Origin: Candidatus Hydrogenedentota bacterium
Lineage (GTDB): Bacteria; Hydrogenedentota; Hydrogenedentia; Hydrogenedentales; SLHB01
Reading direction: 5' to 3'
NCBI GenBank assembly: GCA_020848835.1
Contig: JADLHJ010000069.1
Span: 62,001 to 126,000, forward strand
Length of the DNA: 64,000 nucleotides
Position 1 is the first letter of the stretch; each line of letters begins with the position of its first letter. The notes below the pieces were generated by a model. The model was not told the DNA's origin. It made no database searches and saw only the letters and a program-made list of their open reading frames with translations. The position numbers and the translations under genes were made by a program. Shown here in pieces: positions 45,201 through 52,551 of the stretch.

Positions 45201-48200
45201 ATCGTCGTCCGCGAGATCGAGACGCAACGTTCCCGAACCGCTGCCTGTGTTCACAGCAACCGTATAAACAGTGCCGGAAACTGGGGTGACAGAAGTTACT
45301 GACGAACCGGTAAGGCCGGTTACATTCAGCGTAAAGTCTGCCGTATTTACGCCCGTGACCGTTTCGTCGAACGTCACAGTGAAGTCCACACTGGTTGAAT
45401 TTGTCGGGTTACCGTCCGCGCGGTTGATCGACGACACCGCCGGCGGCGTGCGATCGATGGTATACGTTTGTCCCGTCGTGAAGTTCGCGTTACCCGCGCC
45501 CGCGCCGCCCGCAACGTTACCCAACGTGTCCGCGACCGAATCGTTGTCAATGAAGTTGACGCGAATCGTGCCCTCGCCCGTACCCGAGTTCACCGTCACC
45601 GTGTAAGTGCTCGCTGTAGTTTGAACGACGCCGGTGATCGAAGTCCCAGCGATCGTTCCGGTATTTGTCAGCGAGAAGTCGCCACTGTCAACACCCGTCA
45701 CGTTCTCATTGAACGTCACGAGATAATCAAGCGACGCCGCACCCGTCGGGTTGGTGCCAACGCGATTGATCGACGATACCGTCGGGCCCGTGCGATCGAT
45801 CGTGTACACCTCGCCGGTCGTAAACCCAACCGCAGTCGCATTACCTACGCCGTCTGTTACGGAATTGTTGTCCACGAAGTTCAGCCGAATCGTCCCCGAT
45901 CCGCTGCCCGTGTTCACGGTCACCGTGTACGTGCTAGGTGTAACCTGTGTCGTGCTCGCGACGGACGTACCCGTCACACCGCTCGTCGTCAGGCTAAAGT
46001 CGCCGTTATTGACGCCGGTCACGTTCTCTGTGAACGTAACCGTAAACGACACCGTCGCACTGCTCGTCGGGTCACTGCCCGCGCGCGCAATCGAACTCAC
46101 TGCCGGCGCGGTTTTGTCTATTGTGTAAACCTCGCCCGTTGTGAAGTCCCCGTTGCCGTTGCCAGTGCCGCCGAGTGGGGTGTTCAGCGTATCGCGTATC
46201 GAATCGTTGTCCGACAAATCCAGGCGAATCGTGCCTGAACCCGACCCTGTATTGACGGTTAACGTATAGGTACTTGGTGTTACCTGTGCCGTGCCCGAAA
46301 CAGAAGCGCCCGATACGCCGGACGTAGTCAGCGTAAAGTCGCCGTTTCCGACGCCCGTTACGTTCTCATTAAACGTGACGGTGTAGCTCACGCTTGCGGC
46401 ATTGGTTGGCGAGCCGCCATTGCGAACGATGCTCACTACGAACGGGGGTGAGATATCAACGGTATACGATTGTCCCGATGTGAAATTGCCGTTGCCCGCG
46501 CCGGTCCCGCCCAAAGCATTTCCTGCCGAGTCGGCGATCGAATCGTCGTCCGCTACGTCAAGGCGAATCGTGCCGTTGCCGGTCCCGGTGTTCACAGCAA
46601 CCGTGTACACAGTACCGCTGACCGGAGTCACCGACGCAACCGATGCACCCGTAACACCGGCCAGTGTCAACGTGAAGTCACCCGCGTTTACCCCCGTCAC
46701 CGTCTCGTTAAACGTAACCGTGAAGTCTACGCTCGGCGAGCTCGTCGGGTTCGCGTCCGCACGCACAATCGACGAAACCGATGGCGCCGTGCGATCGATC
46801 GTATAGACTTGCCCCGTCGTGAAATTGCCGTTACCGGCGCCCGCGCCGCCAAGCGGATTGGTCCATCCGTCAATGATCGAATCGTTGTCCGTCACGTCCA
46901 ATCGCAACGTGCCCGTACCTGTGCCGACATTTACGTTTACCGTGTAATTATTCGCGGTATTCTGCGTGATCGTCCCTAAAGAAGTACCAGTAAGTCCTGT
47001 CGTCGTCAGCGAAAAGTCCGCCGCATTCACACCCGATACGTCTTCACTGAATTGAACAGTAAACGCAACCGATGACGCATTCGTCGGATTGGCATCGGCA
47101 CGATTGATTGACGAAACCGTCGGTGCCAGGCGATCCACCGTGTAGAACTCACCCGCCGTATAATCGCCGTTGTTCGCGCCCTCGCCCCCGATCGGGTTCG
47201 CGCTCAACCCCAAATCCACAATTGAATCGTTGTCGTCAATATCCAGGCGCAATGAGCCCGCGCCGGTCCCCGTATTCACCGTCACCGTATACGTGCTGGA
47301 GTTGACCTGCGTGACGCTCGCGACCGATGTCCCTGACAACCCGGGCGCGGTTATGACAAAGTCACCCGCATTTACACCCGTCACACCTTCGCTGAACGTT
47401 ACCGTAAAGTTCACCTGCGCGGCGCCCGTCGGATCCGCGCTCGCCTTGACGATCGAAACTACGCTCGGGTGAATCGTTTCAATACCCCAGAGTTCCGTGC
47501 CTGTGCCGCCGCCCGTCGTGCCGCTGTTCGCCGCGGAAAGTACCGTGTTGCCGAGTAGGACCGCTGAAGATGGGTTTGAATCGTTTCCACCAGCGTTGAT
47601 GTTGTGTACGACGATCGTGCCTGCCGTAGTGCCATCGGTGCGCCACCATTCGACGCCATTCGTTCCGTTATCATCTGCAGTGAAATAAACAAAATCGGTC
47701 GTGACAACGATGTTGCCGACGCTGGACCCCGTCGCACCCGCGCGAATATCCCGCAATTCAAAAGTTCCGCCCGTCGTGCCGTCACTGATCCACGGCTCCT
47801 GCCCCGATCCATCGCTCGCCGTAAAAAATAGGAGATTGCCAAATGCCGTCAGGTTCGACGGACTCGAGTCGTTACCGCCCGCGTTGATATTTTCAACAAG
47901 TTGCGTCCCTGCACCGGTGCCATCGGTCACATACAACTCAATACCGTTCGATCCGTCCGCCGCGAAAAAGACCTGACCATTAACTTCAGTAAACCCATTT
48001 GGATTTGAACTCGTACCACCCGTTTGAATATTCGACAGCTCGAAGGTACCTGCGGGCGTGCCATCGCTTACCCACGGCTCCTGCCCGCTACCGTCATCTG
48101 CCGAGAAAAACAACTTGCCCAGCGCACTGACCATGTCCTGCGGGTTCGAGTCGTTTCCGCCGCCACCGCCGGTGTTTAAATTCTCAACAAGCACCGTCCC

Positions 48201-49010
48201 CACGGCAGTGCCATTCGTCATGTAAAGCTCGCGGCCAACCGCACCCGCCGCATCTGCGTCGAAAAATACAACACCCAGGGCCGGCACATACTCGAATTCA
48301 GTCGGGTCGGAGCTGTTACCACCGCTTTGAATGTTGGCCAAAATAAATGTGCCAACCGCCGTACCGTTACTCACATACGGCTCGACCCCGGCGCTCCCGT
48401 TATTGCACTCAAAAACAACAAGATTGCCGAACGCCGTTAATGCATTAGGAGTGGAGGAATTTGCACCGGCTCGAATATCGACCTCTACAGCCGTCGCCCC
48501 ATCAGTTGACCAAAGCTCCGTCCCCGAACTTCCGTCATTCGCAGTGAAATATATCCGCGTTCCCGCAGGCGTCGGATTGGCGATAGCCGCATCCGTTCCA
48601 CCAGGCCGCACATTCAGAAGCGTAAAATTGCCAACGTTACCGTTGCTTACGTAACCGTCCATCCCGTTGGTGCCGTCATTGGCCTCGAAAAATAAAAAGG
48701 TGCCGTTCGTCGCGAACCCATTCGGACCTGACCCGGTATTGCCTGCCCGAATTTCCTGGACAAGCACAGTCCCCGCATTCGTGCCGTCACTCCGCCACAA
48801 TTCCGTGTTCGTACCGGTGGCGGCCGCACTGAAATAGACGTGCGAACCCATCACCGTGATCCCAGAGGGACTCGAACTGCCCGTGCCGGACAGGATGTCC
48901 CGGACAAGGTAGGCGTCTTCCACCGCGAAGGCCTGAATATTGGCGAACATTAGACAGACTGCCAATCCGCAAAGCAGCCCTCTTGCCCGTCCTAAACCGA
49001 TCGATCGCAT
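39288..49010 (-). CDS. Giant secreted protein: ELW repeats plus 23 Ig-like tandem repeats
   Basis: A 3,240-residue predicted extracellular or surface adhesin-like protein. I place the start at ATG 49010 (AGAGGGA upstream), since the signal peptide MRSIGLGRARGLLCGLAVCL begins there; the 87 residues of open frame before it look non-coding. Residues about 30-512 hold roughly ten modules ending ELW-X-X-DGT or EPWVSDGT, a type seen in beta-propeller surface proteins. Residues about 512-3,100 are 23 repeats of about 112 residues. Each carries TVSSIVRADANPT-, FTVTFSENVTGV-, TYTVTVNTGSGSGT- and DNDSI-like blocks and ends near VYTIDR. A divergent Ig-like domain and a VPVNPW-plus-hydrophobic tail close the protein. 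Exact role unknown. Confidence 0.92.
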   Translation of the reverse strand: MRSIGLGRARGLLCGLAVCLMFANIQAFAVEDAYLVRDILSGTGSSSPSGITVMGSHVYFSAAATGTNTELWRSDGTNAGTVLVQEIRAGNTGSGPNGFATNGTFLFFEANDGTNGMDGYVSNGNVGNFTLLNVRPGGTDAAIANPTPAGTRIYFTANDGSSGTELWSTDGATAVEVDIRAGANSSTPNALTAFGNLVVFECNNGSAGVEPYVSNGTAVGTFILANIQSGGNSSDPTEFEYVPALGVVFFDADAAGAVGRELYMTNGTAVGTVLVENLNTGGGGGNDSNPQDMVSALGKLFFSADDGSGQEPWVSDGTPAGTFELSNIQTGGTSSNPNGFTEVNGQVFFAADGSNGIELYVTDGTGAGTQLVENINAGGNDSSPSNLTAFGNLLFFTASDGSGQEPWISDGTTGGTFELRDIRAGATGSSVGNIVVTTDFVYFTADDNGTNGVEWWRTDGTTAGTIVVHNINAGGNDSNPSSAVLLGNTVLSAANSGTTGGGTGTELWGIETIHPSVVSIVKASADPTGAAQVNFTVTFSEGVTGVNAGDFVITAPGLSGTSVASVTQVNSSTYTVTVNTGTGAGSLRLDIDDNDSIVDLGLSANPIGGEGANNGDYTAGEFYTVDRLAPTVSSINRADANPTNASSVAFTVQFSEDVSGVNAADFSLTTTGLTGTSLGTITQNTANNYTVNVNVGTGTGTLRLDVTDNDSIIDGWTNPLGGAGAGNGNFTTGQVYTIDRTAPSVSSIVRADANPTSSPSVDFTVTFNETVTGVNAGDFTLTLAGVTGASVASVTPVSGTVYTVAVNTGTGNGTIRLDVADDDSIADSAGNALGGTGAGNGNFTSGQSYTVDISPPFVVSIVRNGGSPTNAASVSYTVTFNENVTGVGNGDFTLTTSGVSGASVSGTAQVTPSTYTLTVNTGSGSGTIRLDLSDNDSIRDTLNTPLGGTGNGNGDFTTGEVYTIDKTAPAVSSIARAGSDPTSSATVSFTVTFTENVTGVNNGDFSLTTSGVTGTSVASTTQVTPSTYTVTVNTGSGSGTIRLNFVDNNSVTDGVGNATAVGFTTGEVYTIDRTGPTVSSINRVGTNPTGAASLDYLVTFNENVTGVDSGDFSLTNTGTIAGTSITGVVQTTASTYTVTVNSGTGEGTIRVNFIDNDSVADTLGNVAGGAGAGNANFTTGQTYTIDRTPPAVSSINRADGNPTNSTSVDFTVTFDETVTGVNTADFTLNVTGLTGSSVTSVTPVSGTVYTVAVNTGSGSGTLRLDLADDDSIDDSAGNPLGGTGAGNGSFTSGQQYTVDRENPFVVSIVRASANPTNAGSVQFTVTFNENVTGVSSPDFDVTSTGLGGTPAVTGTTQVTPSTYTVTVSTGSGSGTLRLDLDDNDSIRDSLNNRLGGIGNNNGDFNGGEVYTIDRTAPAVSSIVRADANPTGAASVNFTVTFSENVTGVNNGDFTLNVSGITGAAVTSTTQVTASTYTVAVSTGTGSGTIRLDFVDNNSVTDSVGNATATGFTSGQSYNVDRTGPDVSSINRASGNPTNAAVVNFTVTFDENATGVDAADFSVNMSGGVTGASVGTVTQNTPTNYTVSVNTGSNSGTIRLDFIDNDTVLDSFGNPSGGTGAGNGNFTSGQTYTMDRVGPAVDSISRFSANPTNNNNVTYLVTFDEDVNGLDVSDFTLTTTGTLTGASVTAVTDIFGLLFVTVNTGTGSGDLRLDFIDNDTVTDDLGNPSGGTGNGNGNFTTGDTYTIDRTTPSVSSIVRANSDPTNNASVNFTVTFNEDVTGVGTADFVLTTTGVTGTSITSVTQVTPDVYTVAVNTGSGSGTIRLDVVDDDSIRDQVNNRLGGTGNGNGNFNTGQFYTIDRIAPTVSSINRTGGNPSGAATIQFTATFSEAVTGVDTSDFTLNTSGVTGASVASVTQVTQSTYTVTVNTGSGSGTIRLNLTDDDSIRDLATNRLGGTGAGNGNFTGQQYTIDKTLPAVTSITRVDANPTGASSVNYLVTFSEDVSGVDAADFVLTATGTVAGTSVTTVTQNTASTYNVLVNTGTGDGTLQLDFTDDDSVVDTAANPTGGAGAGNGNFTGGEAYTLDRTVPVVVSIVRANANPTNATSVDFTVAFSEDVTGVNVADFALTTTGVTGASITSRTQITPSTYTVTVNTGSGDGTVRLDLIDNDSIQDGVNNSLGGPGAVNGDFTAGEVYTVDRTAPTVTSIVRAGSNPTGATSVQFTVTFSEDVTGVNAGDFTLTTTGVTGASITSRTQITPSTYTVNVNTGTGSGTIRLDLDDNDSIVDSAANALGGTGNGNGNFTTGEVYDVDKTLPNVSSIVRVDANPTSASTVRFDVTFTENVTGVDVSDFVVTTTGISGASVDSLSLQVSSSVYRVTVNTGTGDGTVRLDLVDDDSILDASSNPVGGTGAGNGDYTTGEVYNVDKSMPAVVSVVRANASPSNAASVDFAVTFSESVTGVNTGDFDLATTGLTGAAIVSRTQVTPSVYTVTVNTGSGSGTIRLDVDDNDSIRDLFNNPLGGPGSNNGTFTTGEVYTIDRTPPSVVSSVRANGNPTNLASVDFTVTFNESVTGVDESDFTLSTTGVIGASITSRTQVTPAQYTVTVNTGTGNGTIRLNVVDNDSIVDVLSSPLGGTGTGNGSFNTGETYTVDKVNPTVTSITRVNATPTSASSVEYSVTFSENVIGLVESDFAITASGVTGASVSNVFQVTPSQYTITVVTGIGTGTIRLDLVDDDSVTDPAGNPLGGTGAGNGSFTTGDVYTIDTAAPFVQSIVRGIANPTGSSIVNFTVTFNENVTGVNVGDFALTTTGLTGANITTRTQVTPNVYTIVVQTGSGSGTLRLDLIDNDSIVDGLNNPLGGVGAGNGDFTNGEVFDIDRTDPTVVSVARNDLNPTAQTSVAYTVTFSESVTGFTIADLSLFTTGLSGVSIQSVVPVSGSEYTVNVNTGTGDGTIRVDVVDDNSVADALGNELGGDVEGDGDFLTGELYNVVRSVPLVNAIARVSSNPSNGAQVTYSVRFTMDVTGVGMDDFTLTTTGLTGASVAGVSQVNGAEYTVNVNTGTGDGTLKLNLIDNDTIMDGLSRRLGGTGAGNGNYTTGETFGIDKAAPTIAISGPSLGTTFTGPVDYTVTFTGADNVALNAGMVTLNTTGTATGSVSISGTGNVTRIVTVSNTSGAGTIGISIAAGAATDSATNPTPAAGPSATFDVLDLQAVPVNPWIVLVTMLFVAGVWAAFRRKRAM
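39710..47475 (-). repeat. Coding tandem array of ~337-bp Ig-like repeats, 23 copies
   Basis: Inside the giant gene, 23 copies of a unit of about 337 bp (112 codons) lie head to tail. The copies are diverged in nucleotide sequence but share the same residue blocks, so they are old or selected to differ. Boundaries are approximate: the first copy begins near HPSVVSIVKAS (about 47,470) and the last ends before KAAPTIAISG (about 39,710). Confidence 0.85.
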
Positions 49011-49635
49011 TGTTGTTCCCTCTCTACCTTGCATTGTCGGCTGCCACTCTCGCCGCTGCGGCGACAAGGCAGACCCCTCCTGCCAGGGCTTTACCCCGGT
49101 TTCGTCAATGATTAACTGCTTTTCCGTGGGCCCAGCCGAACAGATACGTCTCACAGCCAAGACGATACTGTCACGCCGTCGAGCAAAGGCGGGGGACGGC
49201 CATCCACGATCCAAGCGCCACTCTGGTCCCGATGCAGAGTCTTCAAGTGTCTTTTGCAAGATGCAAGCCAATATTTTTTGTCAATTGATTACCTGCACTT
49301 CCAAGGATGATAGGCGTACAGAATCTGTACTTAAGTGCAATAAAATAAGACGTTCTAGGTGCAATATAGCCCAAAACATGACAATTCAATACAAGTATTG
49401 TAGACACCCGTTCGCCAATTTTAGCATTTGCTCCCTTGGTGACTTGTTTGTCAAACCTGACAAAACCCCGCTCACCCCGCACTAACCCTTGTAGTGCAAC
49501 GCGCTGGGCTTCCTTGTAGGAGCAAAGCAAATCGCTCAGACTTGAATAAGAGAGAAATTATTGAATTTTGTGCCAGATTTACTGGCACGATTCATGTGTT
49601 GTGCTTTCACGAAGAGTGTAGGGGGAGGACCTAAT
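49011..49635. other. Divergent intergenic region, promoter area of two secreted-protein genes
   Basis: A 625-base gap between the giant gene (minus) and the arabinofuranosidase-like gene (plus). 49260-49420 is AT-rich. It holds a small palindrome CAATACAAGTATTG (about 49390-49403) and a GTGCCAG-ATTTA-CTGGCAC hairpin (about 49570-49588) in the plus-strand leader. No reliable promoter pair was found and no RNA gene is supported. Confidence 0.45.
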
Positions 49636-52212
49636 ATGGACCGTGCTAACAAAACCAATCTAAGCGTGCTGCTGTTACTTGTAGGACTTCTCGCCTCCTC
49701 TGTAAGTGCTTACGGACAAGCAAAACAAGATTCTTCCTACAGCAAATCCGACGCAAAATCCGCCGCCGTAGGCAGTAACTCCTCATCGCAATTGACCCTT
49801 GTTTCTAACGCTCAGCAGGCGACGGAAAACCGTCAAAGCGACAAAGGCTTCAACAATAACCTGCCGGGCCAGAATGACAGAAACGCAAAAGCGCTGACAG
49901 TCACTTATATAAGCGTCCGCGACACCGTCGTGCTCCCCGATGCCAAACGCCTCGGTATGAACCTCGGCGCCCGCGACATCTACGGATCCTCGCAGATGAT
50001 GAAAAACATCATCCCAAACCCCGGCTTCGAATCCGGCGAGTACGGCACGATCTTCCACACAAGCGGCGACTCGACTGGCACGGTCTTTAACCAAGAGTTC
50101 TGGGACACCGAATGGAACGTGGACAACTGGGGCATCGGCCAACCCGTCGGTTTCTGGGACGGCGGCACCTATGAAGTCATGTTCGGCGCATCAAAAGGCC
50201 GTACCGGCGAAATCGCACACTTCGACCATACTGCCGATCGCCGCTACTCCTTTGAAATGGCAGATAACGGCGTCGAACCCGCATACCTCGATGTCGTGTC
50301 CGCGCGCAAAGTCCTCCCCGGTATCTCCAGTTACCCCGATATGGACACCGACGCGGTCGATACCACTTCCGTGCGCCCCGGCAGCCCCGGTACACAGTCG
50401 TACATCGTTCGTCCGCAGGCCGAATCCTGGCAACCCTCATATTCTTTATATATGGATAGCTTTTGGCGTGACAGCGACCTCGACTCCACCAAGATGCAGA
50501 TTGTCGAAGGCGAGTGGCACCTCAGCTTCTGGGCCCGCGGTTCCAGCAACACGTCGCAAATCCGCGTCGAATTCCGCCGCGAAGGTGAAGGCACCTTCTT
50601 CAACGAAACCTGCCAGCTCAACACGAGCTGGAAGTTCTTCGAATTTAACAAAGTCATCCCCGTCGGCCTCGACAAGCGCAAAGACTACACCCGCGAAGAG
50701 TATCATCCGCTCCTGGTGCTCAAGGTCTATTCGCTCACCGGCGACATCGCATGGTTGGATGACATCGAACTCAACAAAAAACAAACTAACCCGACCGCGT
50801 TCAACGACGCGCTCGTCAGCAAGTTAAAAGAACTCCAGCCCGGCGTCCTGCGCGATTGGGGCAACCAACTCGGCTCGAGCCTCGACAACCAGCTCGCAGA
50901 ACCCTTCGCGCGCAAGACCCTCGGCTGGCGCCCGCACCACCGCAACGCCGGCGACTTCAGCTACTCGCTCCACGAGTTCCTCGAACTCTGCAAAGAAGTC
51001 GGCACCGAACCCTGGTACGTCATCCCGCCGATCTGGACCCGCGATGAAATGCTTAACCTGACCGAATACCTCTTCGCACCGGCCGACGGCGCGCACCCTT
51101 ATGCCGACTACCGCAAGTACCTCGGCCAGACCGAACCCTGGAGCACGGTGTTCAGCACGATTCACCTCGAATGGGGTAATGAAATGTGGGGCGCAGGCTC
51201 AGGCAGCGATCCCTTCTTTGGCGCGTCCGCACTCGGCGGCGAACGCCTTGCCTCAATGTCGCACGAACGCTTCGGTTTCATGAAGGAAGGTCAATACTTC
51301 GACGGTTCTAAGATCAATTTCATCATCGGCGGTCAGGTCGGTTGGCCGGGACGCCAGGAAGAAATCGAAAACTTCAGCACGAATCACAACACCGTCGCGG
51401 TCGCACCGTACTTCGGTTCGCTTTCGACCTCGTGGAATAGCGATGACGAAATCTTCGCGCCGCTATTGGCCAAACCGTTCTACGAATGCGCCCAAGGCAA
51501 CATGCGCCACAGCAAGAACTACTTGAACGCTGGCGGCAACGGCACCAACATGTCCATCTACGAAATCAACTTCCACACTACCGGCGGCGATGTCCCACTC
51601 GACATCCGCAACGACTTTGTCACCAGCCACGCCGGCGGCGTCTCCATGCCGCTCTTCATGCTCGAATACATGAAGCAATTCGCCGCTCGCGAACAATGCG
51701 CATTCCAGGCGCTTCAGTTCTCCTTCAACCGTGGCAACGGCGAACAAGTCCGCATTTGGGGTTGCCTGCGCGACCTCAACCTCACCGGCCGCAAACGCCC
51801 GACATGGCTCGGCATGGAAGTCGCCAACAAAGCCATCAAAGGCGACATGATCCAGACCGTCCACAGCGGCATCAAATCCAATTGGACGCAAGCCGCATTG
51901 AACAGCATCTACGCACCGACGACCGTCGATCACTTGCAGTCGTATGCGTTCAAAGACGGTTCGTCCTACGGCGTCGTGGTCTTCAACCTCAGCCTGAAAG
52001 ACGCGAAACGCGTGCGCCTTGCACTCCCAAGTCTGCCCAGCGGCGCCGCGAAGGAATACCGCATGCAGTCGCCCAGCATCCACGACGACAACGAAACTTC
52101 CGAAGTCGTGAAGATCACGTCTGCGACAGTCTCGCGTCTCAAGCAATACCACTACGCCACATTGAACCCGTGTTCGATCTACGTCCTCACCTGGAACGCG
52201 GCAAGTGTGTAA
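49636..52212 (+). CDS. Secreted alpha-L-arabinofuranosidase-like glycoside hydrolase
   Basis: An 858-residue exported protein. The signal peptide is about residues 1-26 (SVLLLLVGLLASSVSA). A carbohydrate-binding-like beta domain (about 105-370; NIIPNPGFESGEYGTIF) is followed by a clan-A TIM barrel (about 385-700) with RDWGNQLGSSLDN and HLEWGNEMWGAGSG, where the Asn-Glu pair is the expected acid/base. A C-terminal beta domain completes a GH51-like layout. The ATG at 49636 follows GGGGGAGGA; an upstream TTG-led reading adds an unlikely 25 residues. Activity on arabinoside polysaccharides is inference. Confidence 0.78.
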   Translation: MDRANKTNLSVLLLLVGLLASSVSAYGQAKQDSSYSKSDAKSAAVGSNSSSQLTLVSNAQQATENRQSDKGFNNNLPGQNDRNAKALTVTYISVRDTVVLPDAKRLGMNLGARDIYGSSQMMKNIIPNPGFESGEYGTIFHTSGDSTGTVFNQEFWDTEWNVDNWGIGQPVGFWDGGTYEVMFGASKGRTGEIAHFDHTADRRYSFEMADNGVEPAYLDVVSARKVLPGISSYPDMDTDAVDTTSVRPGSPGTQSYIVRPQAESWQPSYSLYMDSFWRDSDLDSTKMQIVEGEWHLSFWARGSSNTSQIRVEFRREGEGTFFNETCQLNTSWKFFEFNKVIPVGLDKRKDYTREEYHPLLVLKVYSLTGDIAWLDDIELNKKQTNPTAFNDALVSKLKELQPGVLRDWGNQLGSSLDNQLAEPFARKTLGWRPHHRNAGDFSYSLHEFLELCKEVGTEPWYVIPPIWTRDEMLNLTEYLFAPADGAHPYADYRKYLGQTEPWSTVFSTIHLEWGNEMWGAGSGSDPFFGASALGGERLASMSHERFGFMKEGQYFDGSKINFIIGGQVGWPGRQEEIENFSTNHNTVAVAPYFGSLSTSWNSDDEIFAPLLAKPFYECAQGNMRHSKNYLNAGGNGTNMSIYEINFHTTGGDVPLDIRNDFVTSHAGGVSMPLFMLEYMKQFAAREQCAFQALQFSFNRGNGEQVRIWGCLRDLNLTGRKRPTWLGMEVANKAIKGDMIQTVHSGIKSNWTQAALNSIYAPTTVDHLQSYAFKDGSSYGVVVFNLSLKDAKRVRLALPSLPSGAAKEYRMQSPSIHDDNETSEVVKITSATVSRLKQYHYATLNPCSIYVLTWNAASV

Positions 52213-52219
52213 TTTGTAG

Positions 52220-52295
52220 CGCCCGGTCTCCGCGCCGGGCGGTCTTGGGAGAAAACGCCAGACCACACCCCAACGCCCGGCGCGGAAGCCGGGCG
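52220..52295. repeat. Inverted pair of REP-like palindromes
   Basis: Two copies of a 22-base imperfect palindrome, CGCCCGGCGCGG-A-(A/G)(G/A)-CCGGGCG, face each other: 52220-52241 (minus orientation) and 52274-52295 (plus orientation). They sit directly after the stop of the arabinofuranosidase-like gene. Each can form a GC-rich hairpin, and the pair can form a larger stem with each other. Dispersed palindromes of this kind (REP/BIME) are common in bacterial genomes. Confidence 0.65.
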
Positions 52296-52299
52296 TTGG
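52270..52299 (+). terminator. GC-rich hairpin, likely terminator or REP unit
   Basis: A 12-bp stem CCAACGCCCGGC / GCCGGGCGTTGG with loop GCGGAA, 58 bases after the arabinofuranosidase-like gene. No T-tract follows closely (CGTATCTGC), so termination would be imperfect. The rest of the gap to 52551 is non-coding and should hold the deacetylase promoter. Confidence 0.5.
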
Positions 52300-52551
52300 C
52301 GTATCTGCAATATTTCAGATGCGCAACGTAGAGCCGAATGGGAATTCGGCCCCTCACCGTTCCGGCGCATATCCGCTTCACAAACACCCTTCCAAAACCG
52401 AGTGCGCATAAGAACAAACATTCAAAAAGTCTATTCCGTCCATCAACTCCATAACGTCCATTGCGTCGGCCAACCACTTCCCCGTGTCCCCGTTGTTTGC
52501 ACTTCCCCACCGCCCCCGCCAAAATGATTCCCTACGATGGGGAGCCTTGCC

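Noticed and set aside
40342-47472. Many plus-strand open frames of 100-430 codons across the giant gene
   Set aside because: They repeat with the same 337-base period as the minus-strand repeats and have Arg/His- or Val/Pro-rich compositions, so they are shadows of the repeat array.
39710-47475. CRISPR array, suggested by regular repeats
   Set aside because: The unit is 337 bp, translates as one protein repeat and has no short identical direct repeats with unique spacers.
49011-49271. An 87-codon N-terminal extension of the giant protein
   Set aside because: It has no signal peptide and no start signal, while the ATG at 49010 has a good ribosome site and leads straight into a signal peptide.
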